From Vibrio sp. VB16 (GTDB lineage: Bacteria; Pseudomonadota; Gammaproteobacteria; Enterobacterales; Vibrionaceae): a stretch of 64,000 bases of DNA. The stretch is from contig NZ_CP087590.1 of the NCBI RefSeq assembly GCF_015594925.2, positions 1,550,001-1,614,000 of the forward strand. Direction: 5' to 3'. A program made the translations under genes and the position numbers. Positions 17,797 to 29,300 of this stretch are shown piece by piece (within the stretch, counting starts at the first letter, position 1; each line of letters opens with the position of its first letter). A model generated the notes under the pieces. The model searched no databases and was not told the DNA's origin. It saw nothing but the letters and a program-made list of their open reading frames with translations.

Positions 17797-19293
17797 ATGA
17801 ATTCTTTTAAATTTTATCGCAAGACGTCGTTAACGTTCGCTCCTATCGCACTGGCTGTTATTTTAGCAGGTTGCGCCGTTGGCCCGGAATATAAAGAGCC
17901 AACGGTTTCTATGGCTGAAAGCTATCTATATGTTGAGAGTGATGAGAGTTTGCAAACCGATCATTGGTGGAGTCAGTTTAACGACTCTACTATGAACGCA
18001 CTTGTTACTGATGTTCAACAGCAAAATGTGCCCTTAAAAATGGCCGCACAACGTATTAAAATGGCGAATAGCTACAAATCGATTGTCGAATCTTTCAAGG
18101 TGCCAACCATCAATGTTGGCGCGGGATATTACAACTACCAATTGAGTAAAAATGATTCGCTAATGGGGCCGGCGCTCTCGCCGTTAGGAGAGAGTACTAG
18201 CGCACTTCCGCCTAGTTTGAGCAATACCACTCTGCTTGATAATCAACACGATGGTGGTTTTCTCGGGGCAAGCATTACGTGGGAACTCGATATCTTGGGG
18301 CGTATTGACCATCAATCGAATGCCGCCGAAATACGGGTAGAACAAGCAGGCTTATACGCCGATGGGTTAACCACGCTAATCACCGCAGACATCGTCCATA
18401 ACTATTTACAGTATCTAGGAGCTCAAGAACGAATTCATCTCGCAGAGTTGAATATCGAGGATCAGAAAAAGAGCCTAGAGTTGATCGAAAAAGTGGTGAA
18501 CAATGGCTATGGTTCCGAGCTCGATTTGGTTCAAGCCAAAGCCTCTCTGGCTGCAATGGAATCTATCATTCCTCAACTAGAGATCGCTCAGCAGGTCCAT
18601 AAAAGACGTATCGCGACCTTATTAGGTGAGCCTTTATCTAAGGTCGATATTAGGCTGGCGAGTAACGAAACATTGCCTGATATGAATGGGGTTATTCCGG
18701 TCGGATTACCTTCAGATCTGCTTCAGCGACGTCCGGATATTAGGATAGCAGAACGCGAAATGGCGGCGATTAATGAAGAAGTCGCCGCTAGCGTAGCTAA
18801 CCGTTATCCTAAGTTTTTCTTAACGGGTGCGCCGGGGGTTTCTGCCAGTAGTTTTGATGACTTGTTTAGTAGTGATTCTGTTGGTTGGGTTGGCTCTGCT
18901 GGAGTGAGTTGGAATGTGTTTGACGGTGGCAGAGGTAAAGCCATGGTAGAACTAACCGAAGCGAGATTTGACGCTGCGGTTCTAGGTTATGAATATGCTG
19001 TTGACTCTGCTATCACTGAAGTGGATTCAATGTTATTTGCCTATGGAAGAAGCCAAGAAAATGAAGATCGAATCGAACAAGCGTTAAAGGCGTCTGAAAA
19101 AGCAGTAAGTAAAGCGGTGTCCCTTTATAATGCCGGCCTTATCGACCACCTTTCAGTACTTGATGCTCAGAGACAAAAGCGTGTGATTGAAGACCGACAA
19201 GTTGCTGCTCGTTTACAAGTCGCACAGGTTACCGTAGGCGTGTATAAGTCATTGGGAGGCGACTGGAAAATAAATACAGAGATTGGCGATTGA
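17797..19293 (+). CDS. Outer-membrane efflux factor, NodT/TolC-family lipoprotein
   Basis: Outer-membrane channel component of the RND efflux system, 498 residues. The lipobox VILAGC gives a lipidated Cys at residue 26, followed by the hallmark AVGPEYKEP. Two repeats of the outer-membrane efflux domain are visible. They include LGASITWELDILGRIDHQSNAAE and the typical PSDLLQRRPDIRIAEREM and VSWNVFDGGRGKA motifs. Ribosome binding site AGGGA. It is the last gene of the operon; a strong terminator follows at 19335. Confidence 0.92.
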   Translation: MNSFKFYRKTSLTFAPIALAVILAGCAVGPEYKEPTVSMAESYLYVESDESLQTDHWWSQFNDSTMNALVTDVQQQNVPLKMAAQRIKMANSYKSIVESFKVPTINVGAGYYNYQLSKNDSLMGPALSPLGESTSALPPSLSNTTLLDNQHDGGFLGASITWELDILGRIDHQSNAAEIRVEQAGLYADGLTTLITADIVHNYLQYLGAQERIHLAELNIEDQKKSLELIEKVVNNGYGSELDLVQAKASLAAMESIIPQLEIAQQVHKRRIATLLGEPLSKVDIRLASNETLPDMNGVIPVGLPSDLLQRRPDIRIAEREMAAINEEVAASVANRYPKFFLTGAPGVSASSFDDLFSSDSVGWVGSAGVSWNVFDGGRGKAMVELTEARFDAAVLGYEYAVDSAITEVDSMLFAYGRSQENEDRIEQALKASEKAVSKAVSLYNAGLIDHLSVLDAQRQKRVIEDRQVAARLQVAQVTVGVYKSLGGDWKINTEIGD

Positions 19294-19334
19294 TCTAGCG
19301 TCAATGTTCCAAACGTCATAAGCAACATATAAAG

Positions 19335-19373
19335 AAGAGCAGGCTATGTATTATCATTGGCCTGCTCTTTTTT
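19335..19373 (+). terminator. Rho-independent terminator of the RND efflux operon
   Basis: Perfect 10-bp stem AAGAGCAGGC/GCCTGCTCTT (19335-19344 and 19360-19369) with a 15-base loop, followed by a T-run. Confidence 0.9.
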
Positions 19374-19523
19374 AGACGATTCTAGAACTCTACTGCACAC
19401 AACTCATATGACCAGCATAATAAATATTAAGTTCGAATCGAGTCTCAGGTAAAGTGCAGCTCTCAGTCGTGTAGAATAACAAAATGGCACTTAGCCTTAA
19501 TAAATTGAGAGACATAGCCACTA

Positions 19524-19928
19524 ATGAGTAAAATACACCATCATCCAGTACAGATATATTATGAAGATACCGACCATTCAGGCGTGGTTTATCATCCCAA
19601 CTTTCTGAAATATTTTGAACGAGCGCGCGAGCATGTTATCGATAGTGATAAGTTAGCGACCTTATGGAACGAACACGGTCTAGGGTTTGCGGTTTACAAA
19701 GCAAATATGATTTTTCAAGATGGCGTAGAGTTTGCGGAAGTCTGTGATATTCGTACATCCTTCGAGTTCGATGGCAAATACAAAACCTTGTGGCGTCAAG
19801 AGGTCTGGCGTCCCCAAGCAACCCGAGCAGCCGTTATTGGTGATATAGAGATGGTCTGTTTAGATAAAGAGAAGCGGTTGCAACCGATTCCCAACGCTAT
19901 TCTAACATCAATGATGAATGGGGATTAA
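19524..19928 (+). CDS. Orf6-type hotdog acyl-CoA/ACP thioesterase of the PUFA locus
   Basis: Thioesterase of 134 residues in the 4-hydroxybenzoyl-CoA/YbgC hotdog family, with the diagnostic YYEDTDHSGVVYHPNFLKYF motif (residues 12-31) containing the catalytic aspartate. The sequence closely resembles what I recall of Photobacterium profundum Orf6, a structurally studied thioesterase encoded beside the pfa genes. It probably releases finished polyunsaturated fatty acid from the synthase. It lies next to pfaE in a convergent arrangement: the two coding ends overlap by four bases. Orf6 identity rests on recall plus context; the fold assignment is secure. Confidence 0.88.
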   Translation: MSKIHHHPVQIYYEDTDHSGVVYHPNFLKYFERAREHVIDSDKLATLWNEHGLGFAVYKANMIFQDGVEFAEVCDIRTSFEFDGKYKTLWRQEVWRPQATRAAVIGDIEMVCLDKEKRLQPIPNAILTSMMNGD

Positions 19929-20803
19929 TTTAATCCATGGCTGTCTGTTGATTGGAGGAGTTGAATAGGGTCTATCAATGTCGCGCTTAGTTTCATTGGC
20001 TTGGTGCCATTGCCGAGCGTAACGGCAAAACGATACTGTTCATTTAACCGGCCTAAGCAAGACTGCCAATCAGGTTGATTGCTCGGTTGGCTAGCGAGTG
20101 AACTTTCCCTGTTTTCAATAAAAAAGGGCGCTATTCCGCGGTAAAACTCTACCTTTCTATATTGTTCGTTTTGACCCAAAGAGGGTGTAGACTTCGTCGT
20201 TTGAATAAGCAACCATTCTTTTTTTTCCATCGTTAAATCGAATCCGAACGACTTTAATGACTTTGCAAGGCCTTGTCCTGTTGCCTTTATGTACGACTCT
20301 TTTAATGCCCAAAGATCAAAAAAACGCTGCCTTTGTTGGCTTCGCGGCAGTGCTAATAAAGCGCTGGCTTCTTGGTTAGAGAAGTAGTGATTGAGGATGG
20401 GGTCAATGTTGGTACTTGTTCTGGCATGCTCTACATCTACGCCCAGTTGCAGTGTCTCATTCTTCGCTACTATGACGCCTATGAGCAAGTAGTCGCCGCT
20501 ATGGCTTATATTAAATTCAATGCCTGTTTGAGTGCGTTGACTGGTTATCAACGCTGGCTTACCATTTTTTCCGTATTCAAATTGCCATTCATCAGGCGAA
20601 ATAGGGGCGTATTGTGACAATACCACTCGGAGTAAACTACGAACATAAAGGGCTTTTGTTCTCGACTCATGCTGCCTATAACGCGCCACTTTGCTCAGCT
20701 CATCCTTAGAGAGCCAACATTTCATGTTTTCCGTCAGGCTATCGCCGTCATCCAGTTGGGCTAAAGAGAAAAACCAGAGTTGAATGAGAGGAGTGGCAGA
20801 CAC
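19925..20803 (-). CDS. pfaE: PfaE, 4'-phosphopantetheinyl transferase for PUFA synthase ACPs
   Basis: Sfp-type phosphopantetheinyl transferase of 292 residues that would attach the coenzyme A arm to the five ACP domains of PfaA. Family motifs are FNISHSGDYLLIGV, GVDVEHART (magnesium-binding Asp and Glu) and FFDLWALKESYIKATGQGL (the WxxKES signature). The start codon is GTG with AAGG at about eight bases. It is separated from pfaABCD by a dcuC-type gene and is divergent from it. Sfp-type enzymes elsewhere serve siderophore synthesis, but the pfa neighbourhood makes PfaE the best call. Confidence 0.9.
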   Translation of the reverse strand: MSATPLIQLWFFSLAQLDDGDSLTENMKCWLSKDELSKVARYRQHESRTKALYVRSLLRVVLSQYAPISPDEWQFEYGKNGKPALITSQRTQTGIEFNISHSGDYLLIGVIVAKNETLQLGVDVEHARTSTNIDPILNHYFSNQEASALLALPRSQQRQRFFDLWALKESYIKATGQGLAKSLKSFGFDLTMEKKEWLLIQTTKSTPSLGQNEQYRKVEFYRGIAPFFIENRESSLASQPSNQPDWQSCLGRLNEQYRFAVTLGNGTKPMKLSATLIDPIQLLQSTDSHGLN

Positions 20804-21098
20804 GGTGAGACCTTGAGAAGAAAACGTATTATCTATTGTGACGGTTTTACGATTAAAACAACAGATTAAAATATGATCATAACTGCCTACCTTAATTAGC
20901 CATTATTTTAAAGTGCTTTTGAACGCAAAATCTCAATTATTTATGCACCAAAATTGCAATGTTATGTTGAGAAACTGGAAGTAATTCATTTAATTTCATA
21001 TAAGTTCACATTCATGCGTGATGTCACATTTTGAAACCAAGATTTACTATAAATTCCGTCACAATTGCTATTTAACAGAACTATATTCGGAAAATTTA

Positions 21099-22487
21099 AT
21101 GTTATCTATTATTATATCTCTTATCGTTACGGGCTTTGTCGCGACATTTGTCCTTAAAGGGTACAAGGCGCAAGCTATTTTAATTGCTGGCGGCATTGTG
21201 CTGATGGTTTCGGCAATGTTGATTGGAAAGGGCCTGCCTTTACCTGAAGGTGCTTCCTCAGGATCGCAATGGCTCGATATCTTCCACTTTATTAAACTTA
21301 CCTTTTCTAGCCAAAGTGCAGGGCTTGGTTTAAAGATTATGGCTATTGCCGGTTTTGCATTTTATATGCATGAAATCGGAGCATCAGAGTCGTTGGTTCG
21401 AGTGCTTACTCGTCCATTGACACACATTAAACATATGCCTTATTTGTTTATGGCTATGTGTTTTGTGATTGGTGAATTTTTATCCATTTTTATCACCAGT
21501 GCATCCGGTTTGGGTGTTCTGTTGATGGTGACGTTATATCCGTTAATGCGTAGTGTTGGTTTAAGTCGCTTGTCAGCGTGTGCCCCTATTGCAACCGCGG
21601 TAGCGGTAGAAATGGGACCGGGTCAAGGTAATGTGAATTTTGCTGCCGAAATCATTGGTATCGATGTGGTTGATTACGTAGTGAAGTATCAGATGTCAGT
21701 TGCTATTGCTGCACTGGCTGTCATTGCTGTATTGCATGTCCTTGTTCAAAAGTATTTCGATGTGAAAAGTGGTCATATTGCGAGCGAACATCGTGATTTA
21801 AATGAACTAACAGATGCACAAAGCAATCAAGATGCAAGTCATTCATATGCTCCTAAGATCTATGCCATTCTGCCTGTCATACCTTTGGTATTAATTTTCA
21901 CATTCAGCAAGTTGATGGTTAGCAGCATTAAGATGGACGTAACGACAGCTATGCTTGTATCCATCGCTGTAACGCTTTGCTTTGAATTTGTTCGTCGTGA
22001 TAACGCCAAAGCCGTCGTAGAATCAATTCAAATATTTTTTGATGGGATGGGAAGACAGTTTGCGAATGTAGTTACCTTCATTGTTGCTGGTCAAGTGTTC
22101 GCCCAGGGTTTAAAAACGATTGGAGCGATTGATGTAATAGTAAGAGCCGCAGAATCAGCAGGATTTGGACCCGTATTAATGACTATAGTGATGGTCGCAA
22201 TTATCATGGTGTCTGCAATATTAATGGGGTCAGGCAATGCGGCATTCTTCTCATTCGCCAACTTAGTACCTGAAATAGCGGCTAAGATGGGCATCGCTCC
22301 TGTGATGATGTTATTGCCAATGCAGTTTGTCGCTGGTATGAGCCGTAATATTTCTCCTATTGCTCCTAATATGGTTGCTATTGCCGGGGTAGCCGATGTA
22401 TCACCGTTTGAACTTGCTAAACGAACAACGATTCCTATGGTTGGCGGAATTTTAATCTCAGTATTTGTAAGTATTACGAGTTTTTAA
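21099..22487 (+). CDS. dcuC: C4-dicarboxylate carrier of the DcuC family
   Basis: Inner-membrane carrier expected to move succinate, fumarate or related C4-dicarboxylates. About twelve hydrophobic helices are visible, with the family stretch FITSASGLGVLLMVTLYPLMRSVGLSRL and MGPGQGNVNFAAEIIGI, and a C-terminal MQFVAGMSRNISPIAPNMVAIAG. I chose the ATG at 21099, which gives 462 residues, very close to E. coli DcuC. An upstream in-frame ATG at 21018 would add a hydrophilic 27-residue extension without a ribosome binding site. The gene sits between pfaE and pfaA, breaking the PUFA island, and has no evident link to lipid synthesis. Confidence 0.85.
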   Translation: MLSIIISLIVTGFVATFVLKGYKAQAILIAGGIVLMVSAMLIGKGLPLPEGASSGSQWLDIFHFIKLTFSSQSAGLGLKIMAIAGFAFYMHEIGASESLVRVLTRPLTHIKHMPYLFMAMCFVIGEFLSIFITSASGLGVLLMVTLYPLMRSVGLSRLSACAPIATAVAVEMGPGQGNVNFAAEIIGIDVVDYVVKYQMSVAIAALAVIAVLHVLVQKYFDVKSGHIASEHRDLNELTDAQSNQDASHSYAPKIYAILPVIPLVLIFTFSKLMVSSIKMDVTTAMLVSIAVTLCFEFVRRDNAKAVVESIQIFFDGMGRQFANVVTFIVAGQVFAQGLKTIGAIDVIVRAAESAGFGPVLMTIVMVAIIMVSAILMGSGNAAFFSFANLVPEIAAKMGIAPVMMLLPMQFVAGMSRNISPIAPNMVAIAGVADVSPFELAKRTTIPMVGGILISVFVSITSF

Positions 22488-23342
22488 TATGCTCTAAAAT
22501 TACACAAAACAATAAAAGATCAATATTTCCCTCAAATCAATTCTAGGGTTTGTTGATCTTTCTCCATGAAAGATCAACAACCTCTAGAGTCAAACCACGT
22601 CAAAGTCCATTTCTTTCGCTCCTTTAGCAATACGCCGGTTACTCCTCTATTCAATTTGATTTTGAACATACTGAAAATAGAATGCACGACGATAATGAAT
22701 GAAAATGAATTTGTTTAGAGAATAAATCACTGATTAAAAACCTGTTACATAGGAATCATTCTGTTTTTGCGCCGTACGTCACCTTTTTATTTGATTTAGA
22801 GTGTTTGCACTAATTTTCATTATAAAGCTAATAATAATCAATTAGTTAGGTTGATTAAGTTTGCAATAATATAGACTACAAAAATTTTAACTGGTCTGAG
22901 GAGGAGTCGCCTTCACGTCTGACGATTGTATCAAAACGCGACCTCGGGTAACCTGCTCATCCATTAACCGAATCAGCTGGTTTTCATTGGGAATGCTAAT
23001 CAATTTCCTTGGAGAACTTCAGCCCGTAACCTCAGTAGAATTATTATGGACTTTGCTTTAGTTTTTAAAAGCGCCGCAACAACTTATCTAATGTTAACAG
23101 TATGTTAGCGCTAGTTTGCATATGCGATATAATCCACGAATTCAGTATGACATTTCCGCTTGTCATTATATGACCAGCGTAATTCCATTCAAGCCTTTGA
23201 ATTTAAGACGGTTACCTAGCCGAAGCGAGCCTCCTGTATTTCTGTGCTTCTTCTTGGTGGCTTCTATCTATAACTTTTTCGCTATTTTATCCCTGCCCGA
23301 AATTATGACACCTGCTTTGCGGTTGTCCAGTGGAGCCTCATT
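22488..23342. other. Long intergenic/leader region upstream of pfaA
   Basis: 855 bases without a convincing gene. It contains the hairpin at 22543-22587, then AT-rich sequence with possible promoter elements (TTGCAC near 22806, with TAATAA 18 bases on). A distinctly GC-richer block follows at about 22890-23040. In that block a minus-strand frame of about 40 codons reads like protein but is bounded by stops. The pfaA ribosome binding site (GGAG) ends the region. An open frame at 23116-23346 lacks coding character. No pfaR-like regulator gene is present here. Confidence 0.5.
22543..22587. terminator. Long hairpin downstream of dcuC
   Basis: Two 20-base arms (22543-22562 and 22568-22587) pair with two mismatches around the five-base loop TCCAT; the inner 11 bp GTTGATCTTTC/GAAAGATCAAC are perfect. 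It lies 55 bases after the dcuC stop. There is no T-tract, so it may be a weak terminator, an mRNA 3'-stabilising hairpin or a repeat element. Confidence 0.55.
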
Positions 23343-26300
23343 ATGAGCCAAACCTCAAAATCAACATCCGATTCGCAACAAGATATGCGACTTAACAAAC
23401 GCCTTAAAGATACGCCTATCGCTATCGTCGGTATGGCGAGCATATTCGCTAATTCCCGTTACTTGAATAAATTCTGGGATCTTATCAGTGAAAAAATTGA
23501 TGCTATAACCGACATCCCTGAATCACATTGGCGAGCCGAAGATTATTATGATTCAGATAAGAGCACACCTGATAAATCATACTGTAAGCGCGGTGGCTTC
23601 ATACCAGATGTGGACTTCAATCCAATGGAATTTGGCCTGCCGCCAAACATTTTAGAGCTAACGGATACGTCACAACTATTATCATTGATTGTCGCGAAAG
23701 AAGTCTTGGCGGATGCAAAGCTTCCGGAAAACTATGATAGAGATAAAATTGGTATCACGTTAGGTGTCGGTGGTGGTCAGAAGATAGCTCAAAGCCTCAA
23801 TGCTCGTTTGCAATATCCGGTATTGAAAAAAGTATTCAACAGCAGTGGAATTAGCGACCAAGATAGCGAGATGTTGATCAAAAAGTTCCAAGATCAGTAC
23901 ATCCACTGGGAAGAAAATTCTTTTCCGGGCTCTCTTGGAAATGTTATTGCTGGACGTATTGCTAACCGATTCGATCTGGGTGGCATGAACTGTGTGGTTG
24001 ATGCCGCTTGTGCTGGTTCTCTTGCCGCGTTGCGCATGGCGTTGTCTGAATTGGTAGATGGCCGCAGTGAAATGATGATCACGGGTGGCGTATGTACGGA
24101 TAACTCGCCAACCATGTACATGAGTTTCTCTAAAACACCTGCGTTTACCACCAACGAAACGATTCAACCCTTTGATATCGATTCGAAAGGAATGATGATC
24201 GGTGAAGGTATAGGAATGATCGCTCTGAAACGTCTTGACGACGCGGAACGAGACGGTGACCGTATCTATTCCGTTATTAAAGGTATAGGCGCTTCTTCAG
24301 ACGGAAAGTTCAAGAGTATTTATGCTCCTCGACCTGAAGGTCAGGCGAAGGCACTTAAGCGCGCCTATGATGACGCTGGTTTTGCGCCACATACATTGGG
24401 CTTACTAGAGGCTCATGGTACGGGTACGGCGGCCGGTGATGTGGCTGAGTTTAATGGTTTGAACTCCATCTTTAGTCAAGGCAACGAGAATAAACAACAC
24501 ATTGCGTTAGGATCGGTGAAATCTCAGATTGGTCATACGAAGTCTGCCGCTGGGACTGCGGGTTTAATAAAAGCCGCTCTTGCACTGCACCACAAAGTGT
24601 TACCTGCCACAATTAATGTGACGAGTCCCAATCCCAAGCTAAATATCGAAGATTCACCTTTCTACCTAAATACCCAAACTCGGCCTTGGATGAGACAGGC
24701 AGATGATACGCCTCGACGTGCCGGTGTAAGTTCATTCGGTTTTGGTGGCACCAACTTCCATGTTGTTATGGAAGAGTACACGCCTGAACACACTCGCGGT
24801 GATAAATATCGCCAGCGTCAGGTGCCGCAAACAGTATTATTAAGTGCTGACACGCCGAATACACTTCTCGCAAACTTGAAAGAAATATCTATGGATATTT
24901 CTAATCAAAAAACAACCTTAGAAACGCTTGCTGGCATCCATGGTATGCGCAGTATTGACGCAGACCATGCGCGATTGGGTATGGTCGTTAATTCTGATGA
25001 AGAGCTTCTGACTCAGTTGAAGCAATCCGTCTCATTGCTTGAAGGCCAATCAAAATCACATTGGCAGCTACCAAGTGGGACAAGCTACCGCGATTCGGGC
25101 TTAGTAAGTGAAAATGGTATAGCGAAAGTAGCGGCTCTATTCGCAGGTCAAGGTTCCCAGTATCTCAATATGGGCTCGGATTTAGCCTGTCATTTCCCAG
25201 AAATGCGTCAACATTTGGCGAATGCAGATAAAGTATTTAGTCAGAATAAGAAGACACCACTATCACAGGTGCTTTTTCCTATTCCTGCATTTAATAGCCA
25301 AGACATTTCCACTCAAGAAGCCACATTAACCAATACCTCAAATGCGCAGAGCGCTATCGGTGTGCTTTCTATGGGTCAATATGAGTTGATGACTCAAGCT
25401 GGTTTTAAACCAGACATGATCGCCGGGCACAGTTTTGGTGAGCTAAGTGCGTTGTTTGCTTCCGGTACGATATCCCAAGAAGATTATTACCAACTGGCTT
25501 TTGCTCGCGGTGATTCTATGGCGGCAACGCCACTTGAAGGTGACAGCGGTACCATGTATGCCGTGATTCTTGATGCGGATAAGTTGGCCGAGGTTGAAAA
25601 AACAATCGGTGCATTTGATGGTGTGAGTATCGCCAATTACAACGCACCGACACAGTTAGTGATTGCAGGACCGACAGACAATGCTCAACGAGCAGCAAAA
25701 GCGTTAACGGAGCAAGGGTTCAAAGCGATACCACTGCCTGTTTCGGGTGCATTCCATACCCCGTTGGTGGCTCACGCACAGAAACCATTTGCGGCGGCGA
25801 TTGATAAAACAACATTCAATACGCCAGTCTTACCGCTTTATTCCAATGCAACGGGTGTGCTTTATAAGAATGATGGCAAAGTCATTAAAAAAGCGTTCAA
25901 GCAACATATGCTGCAATCTGTCCGTTTCAGCAGCCAACTTGAATCAATGTACCAAGCTGGCGCGCGCGTATTTGTAGAATTCGGACCAAAAAATATTCTG
26001 CAAAAACTGGTTGAGAAAACGCTGATCAACAAGGCGGATGAACTCTATACCATCAGCCTTAATCCGAACCCTAAAGGTGATCATGATTTGCAGCTGCGTT
26101 TGGCTGCGGTTCAATTGGCTGTTGTTGGTGTCTCGCTAGAGACGGTTGACCCTTATCAAGCTGAATTGGCTAAGCCGGGCGCGATGTCACCAATGAACAT
26201 TAAACTGAATGCGGCGAATCACATCAGTGCCTCGACACGAGCGAAAATGACCGTGTCATTAGAAGCAGGCAAGGTCAGCAAACAAACTGAAATCGTAGAG

Positions 26301-29300
26301 AAGATTGTGGAAAAAGAAGTGATTAAAACCGAAATTCGTGAAGTGGCTGTAGCGGCAATGCCAGAAACAGTACAGGTTGTTTCGCAACAGAATACTAAGA
26401 CAAGCGAACCAGTAACAACGACGCATAATGCTATATCGCAGACAGGATCACCACAGCCATCCGCTTTATCGATTCCGAATGCTGATGCGTCATTGCAGGC
26501 CTTCTTTACGGCGCAACAACAAGCCGCAGAGCTTCATCAGCAATTCCTTGCTATTCCACAGCAATACGGTGACACCTTTGCGACGCTAATGACCCAACAG
26601 GCTCAAATGGCGGCAACGGGTGTGGCTATTCCTGATAGCTTGCAGCGTTCAATGGAAATGTTCCATCAACATCAAGCTGAAACATTGAAAGCTCACGCAC
26701 ATTACCTTGAGCTTCAGTCGATCAGCAATAGCTCTGCATTAGGGCTGTTGAGTTCAAACTCTAGCGTTGTACCTGCGGTAACGGCGATAGATACGGTCGT
26801 TCCAGCAATGACACCAGTAAAAACCGTCGCGGTTTCTCAACCTGTGGTGTCAGCGCCAACTCCGGTTCAACCTGTTGCTCCCGTTCAGACCGTCGCTCCA
26901 GTTCAACCTGTGGCTCCGGCCCCATCTGTGGCCGTTCCACAAGCCATTGTTCCGATTCAAACATCCGATGCAGAGAAAGTGATGCTAGAAGTGGTTGCCG
27001 ATAAAACGGGTTACCCAACTGAAATGCTCGACCTCGATATGGATATGGAAGCGGATTTGGGTATCGACTCTATTAAGCGTGTCGAGATTTTAGGTACCGT
27101 TCAGGATCAAATGCCTAATCTGCCGGAACTTAACGCAGAAGATTTGGTCGAGTGTCGTACGCTGGGCGAAATTGTCAGCTATATGAATGGTAAGTTGGGC
27201 GCTCAATCGCCATCTGGGCTTAATGAAGCACCCGCTATCCATACACAGATAGCTGCCGCTACCAACGCCAGTGCTTTAACGGCCACTCAAATTCAAACAA
27301 CCATGCTGGAAGTGGTTGCCGACAAAACGGGTTACCCAACAGAGATGCTCGATCTTGCGATGGACATGGAAGCGGATCTCGGTATTGACTCGATTAAACG
27401 TGTAGAAATCTTAGGTACGGTTCAGGACCAACTGCCTGACTTACCTGAACTTAACCCTGAAGACTTAGCAGAATGTCGTACTCTAGGCGAAATCGTTGAC
27501 TATATGAATGGTCAATTGGCGAAAGTCAGTCCGTCAACAGTTGCACCAGTACAGACTAACGGCTTAACTGCAGAACAGGTTCAGGGCACCATGCTTGAAG
27601 TTGTTGCAGACAAAACGGGTTATCCGACTGAGATGCTCGATCTGGCTATGGATATGGAAGCCGATTTAGGTATCGATTCTATCAAGCGTGTTGAAATCTT
27701 AGGCACGGTTCAAGACCAACTTCCTGGTTTACCAGAGCTCAACCCTGAAGATTTAGCCGAATGCCGTACGCTAGGTGAAATCGTTGACTATATGAACAGC
27801 AAGTTATCGTCTGTAGCGGCGGTTGATAATACATCGACTCCGGTTGCAGATAATGCCGTAACGCATTTAGATGCGGCTCATGTTCAAAGCACTATGCTAG
27901 CCGTCGTCGCGGAAAAGACAGGTTATCCTTCAGAGATGCTGGAGTTAACCATGGATATGGAAGCCGATTTAGGTATCGATTCTATTAAACGTGTCGAGAT
28001 ATTAGGGACCGTTCAGGATCTCCTTCCTGATTTACCCGAGCTAAACCCAGAAGATCTGGCTGAGTGCCGAACCTTGGGCGAGATTGTTGATTACATGAAC
28101 AGTAAGTTACCTTCCGTTACCGTTGCTACTGCGGTTCCAATGGCGACTGAAATGGCGTCAACATCCGCGACGAACAATACGATCAATCATTTAGATGCGG
28201 CTCATATTCAAAGCGTCATGTTAGCCGTTGTTGCTGACAAAACGGGTTATCCTGCGGAGATGCTTGATCTTGCCATGGATATGGAGGCAGATTTAGGTAT
28301 CGACTCTATTAAGCGCGTCGAAATCTTAGGTACGGTTCAGGATCAGCTTCCAGATTTACCAGAGCTTAACCCTGAAGATTTAGCTGAGTGTCGTACCCTC
28401 GGAGAGATTGTTGCCTACATGCAGAGTAAGCTTTCAGGTGATTTAACCTCTGCGTCGACCGGGGGAAAAGCCCCAGTCGAAGCGGTGCTTGAGTCCGTGA
28501 CAGAAACACTCGTTGTGGATTTACCTCCTCACAATGAGGTGGCGCTAAAAAAGTGTCCAGCGGTAGATAGATTGGCTGACTGTTTTGACAAAAATGCCTG
28601 TATTGTGATCACCGATGATGGTCACAATGCTGGTGTGCTTGCCGAAACGTTAAGCGCTCACGGTTTACAAGTTGCCGTCGTGCGTACTCCTCTATCTGTC
28701 GCGTCTCCATTGAACACCGAAATCAGCAGTTACTCACTCACCAGCGTTGATGAAGCGGGTGTGAAAGGCGTGATTGCTAACATTGAAAGCGCACATAAAC
28801 AGATTGGTGGATTCATTCACTTACAACCTTATGTTTCGGATACAACATCGGGTCATGCAGCGATTGAGTTGAATGAAGATGCGAAATCAAGCATTTCAAT
28901 GGCGTTCTTGTTTGCCAAGTTGCTTCACTCTCAATTAAATTCAGTCACCTCGTCAAGCCGCCGAAGCTTCTTTACCGTGAGCCGTATTGATGGTGGATTT
29001 GGTTATCTCGATGCGGAGCAAATAGCGAAAGCCGAGCTAAACCAAGCCGCGTTGTCGGGCTTAACGAAAACCCTTAGCCATGAATGGCCGACGGTATTTT
29101 GTCGAGCATTAGATGTTGCACCGACACTGGACGCTCGCCAATTTGCAGACTCAATAACCGCTGAGTTATTTGATGTGAATACGCATGCCGTCGAGATTGG
29201 ATTGAGTGGCTCTGGTCGAAGCGCACTAACGGCGATTGAAGCCGTCAATTCTGAAAAGAAACAGGCGGCTGCATTATTAACCAATACAGATAAAGTTCTG

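Noticed and set aside
21018..21098. 27-residue N-terminal extension of the DcuC-type protein
   Set aside because: Hydrophilic, without a ribosome binding site, and makes the protein longer than the family; the start at 21099 fits better.
23116..23346. 76-codon open frame overlapping the pfaA start
   Set aside because: Overlaps the pfaA ribosome binding site and start; residue composition is not protein-like and there is no start signal.
26968..28436. Regular direct repeats of about 300 bases considered as a CRISPR or satellite array
   Set aside because: They are in-frame ACP domains of PfaA with intact GIDS motifs.
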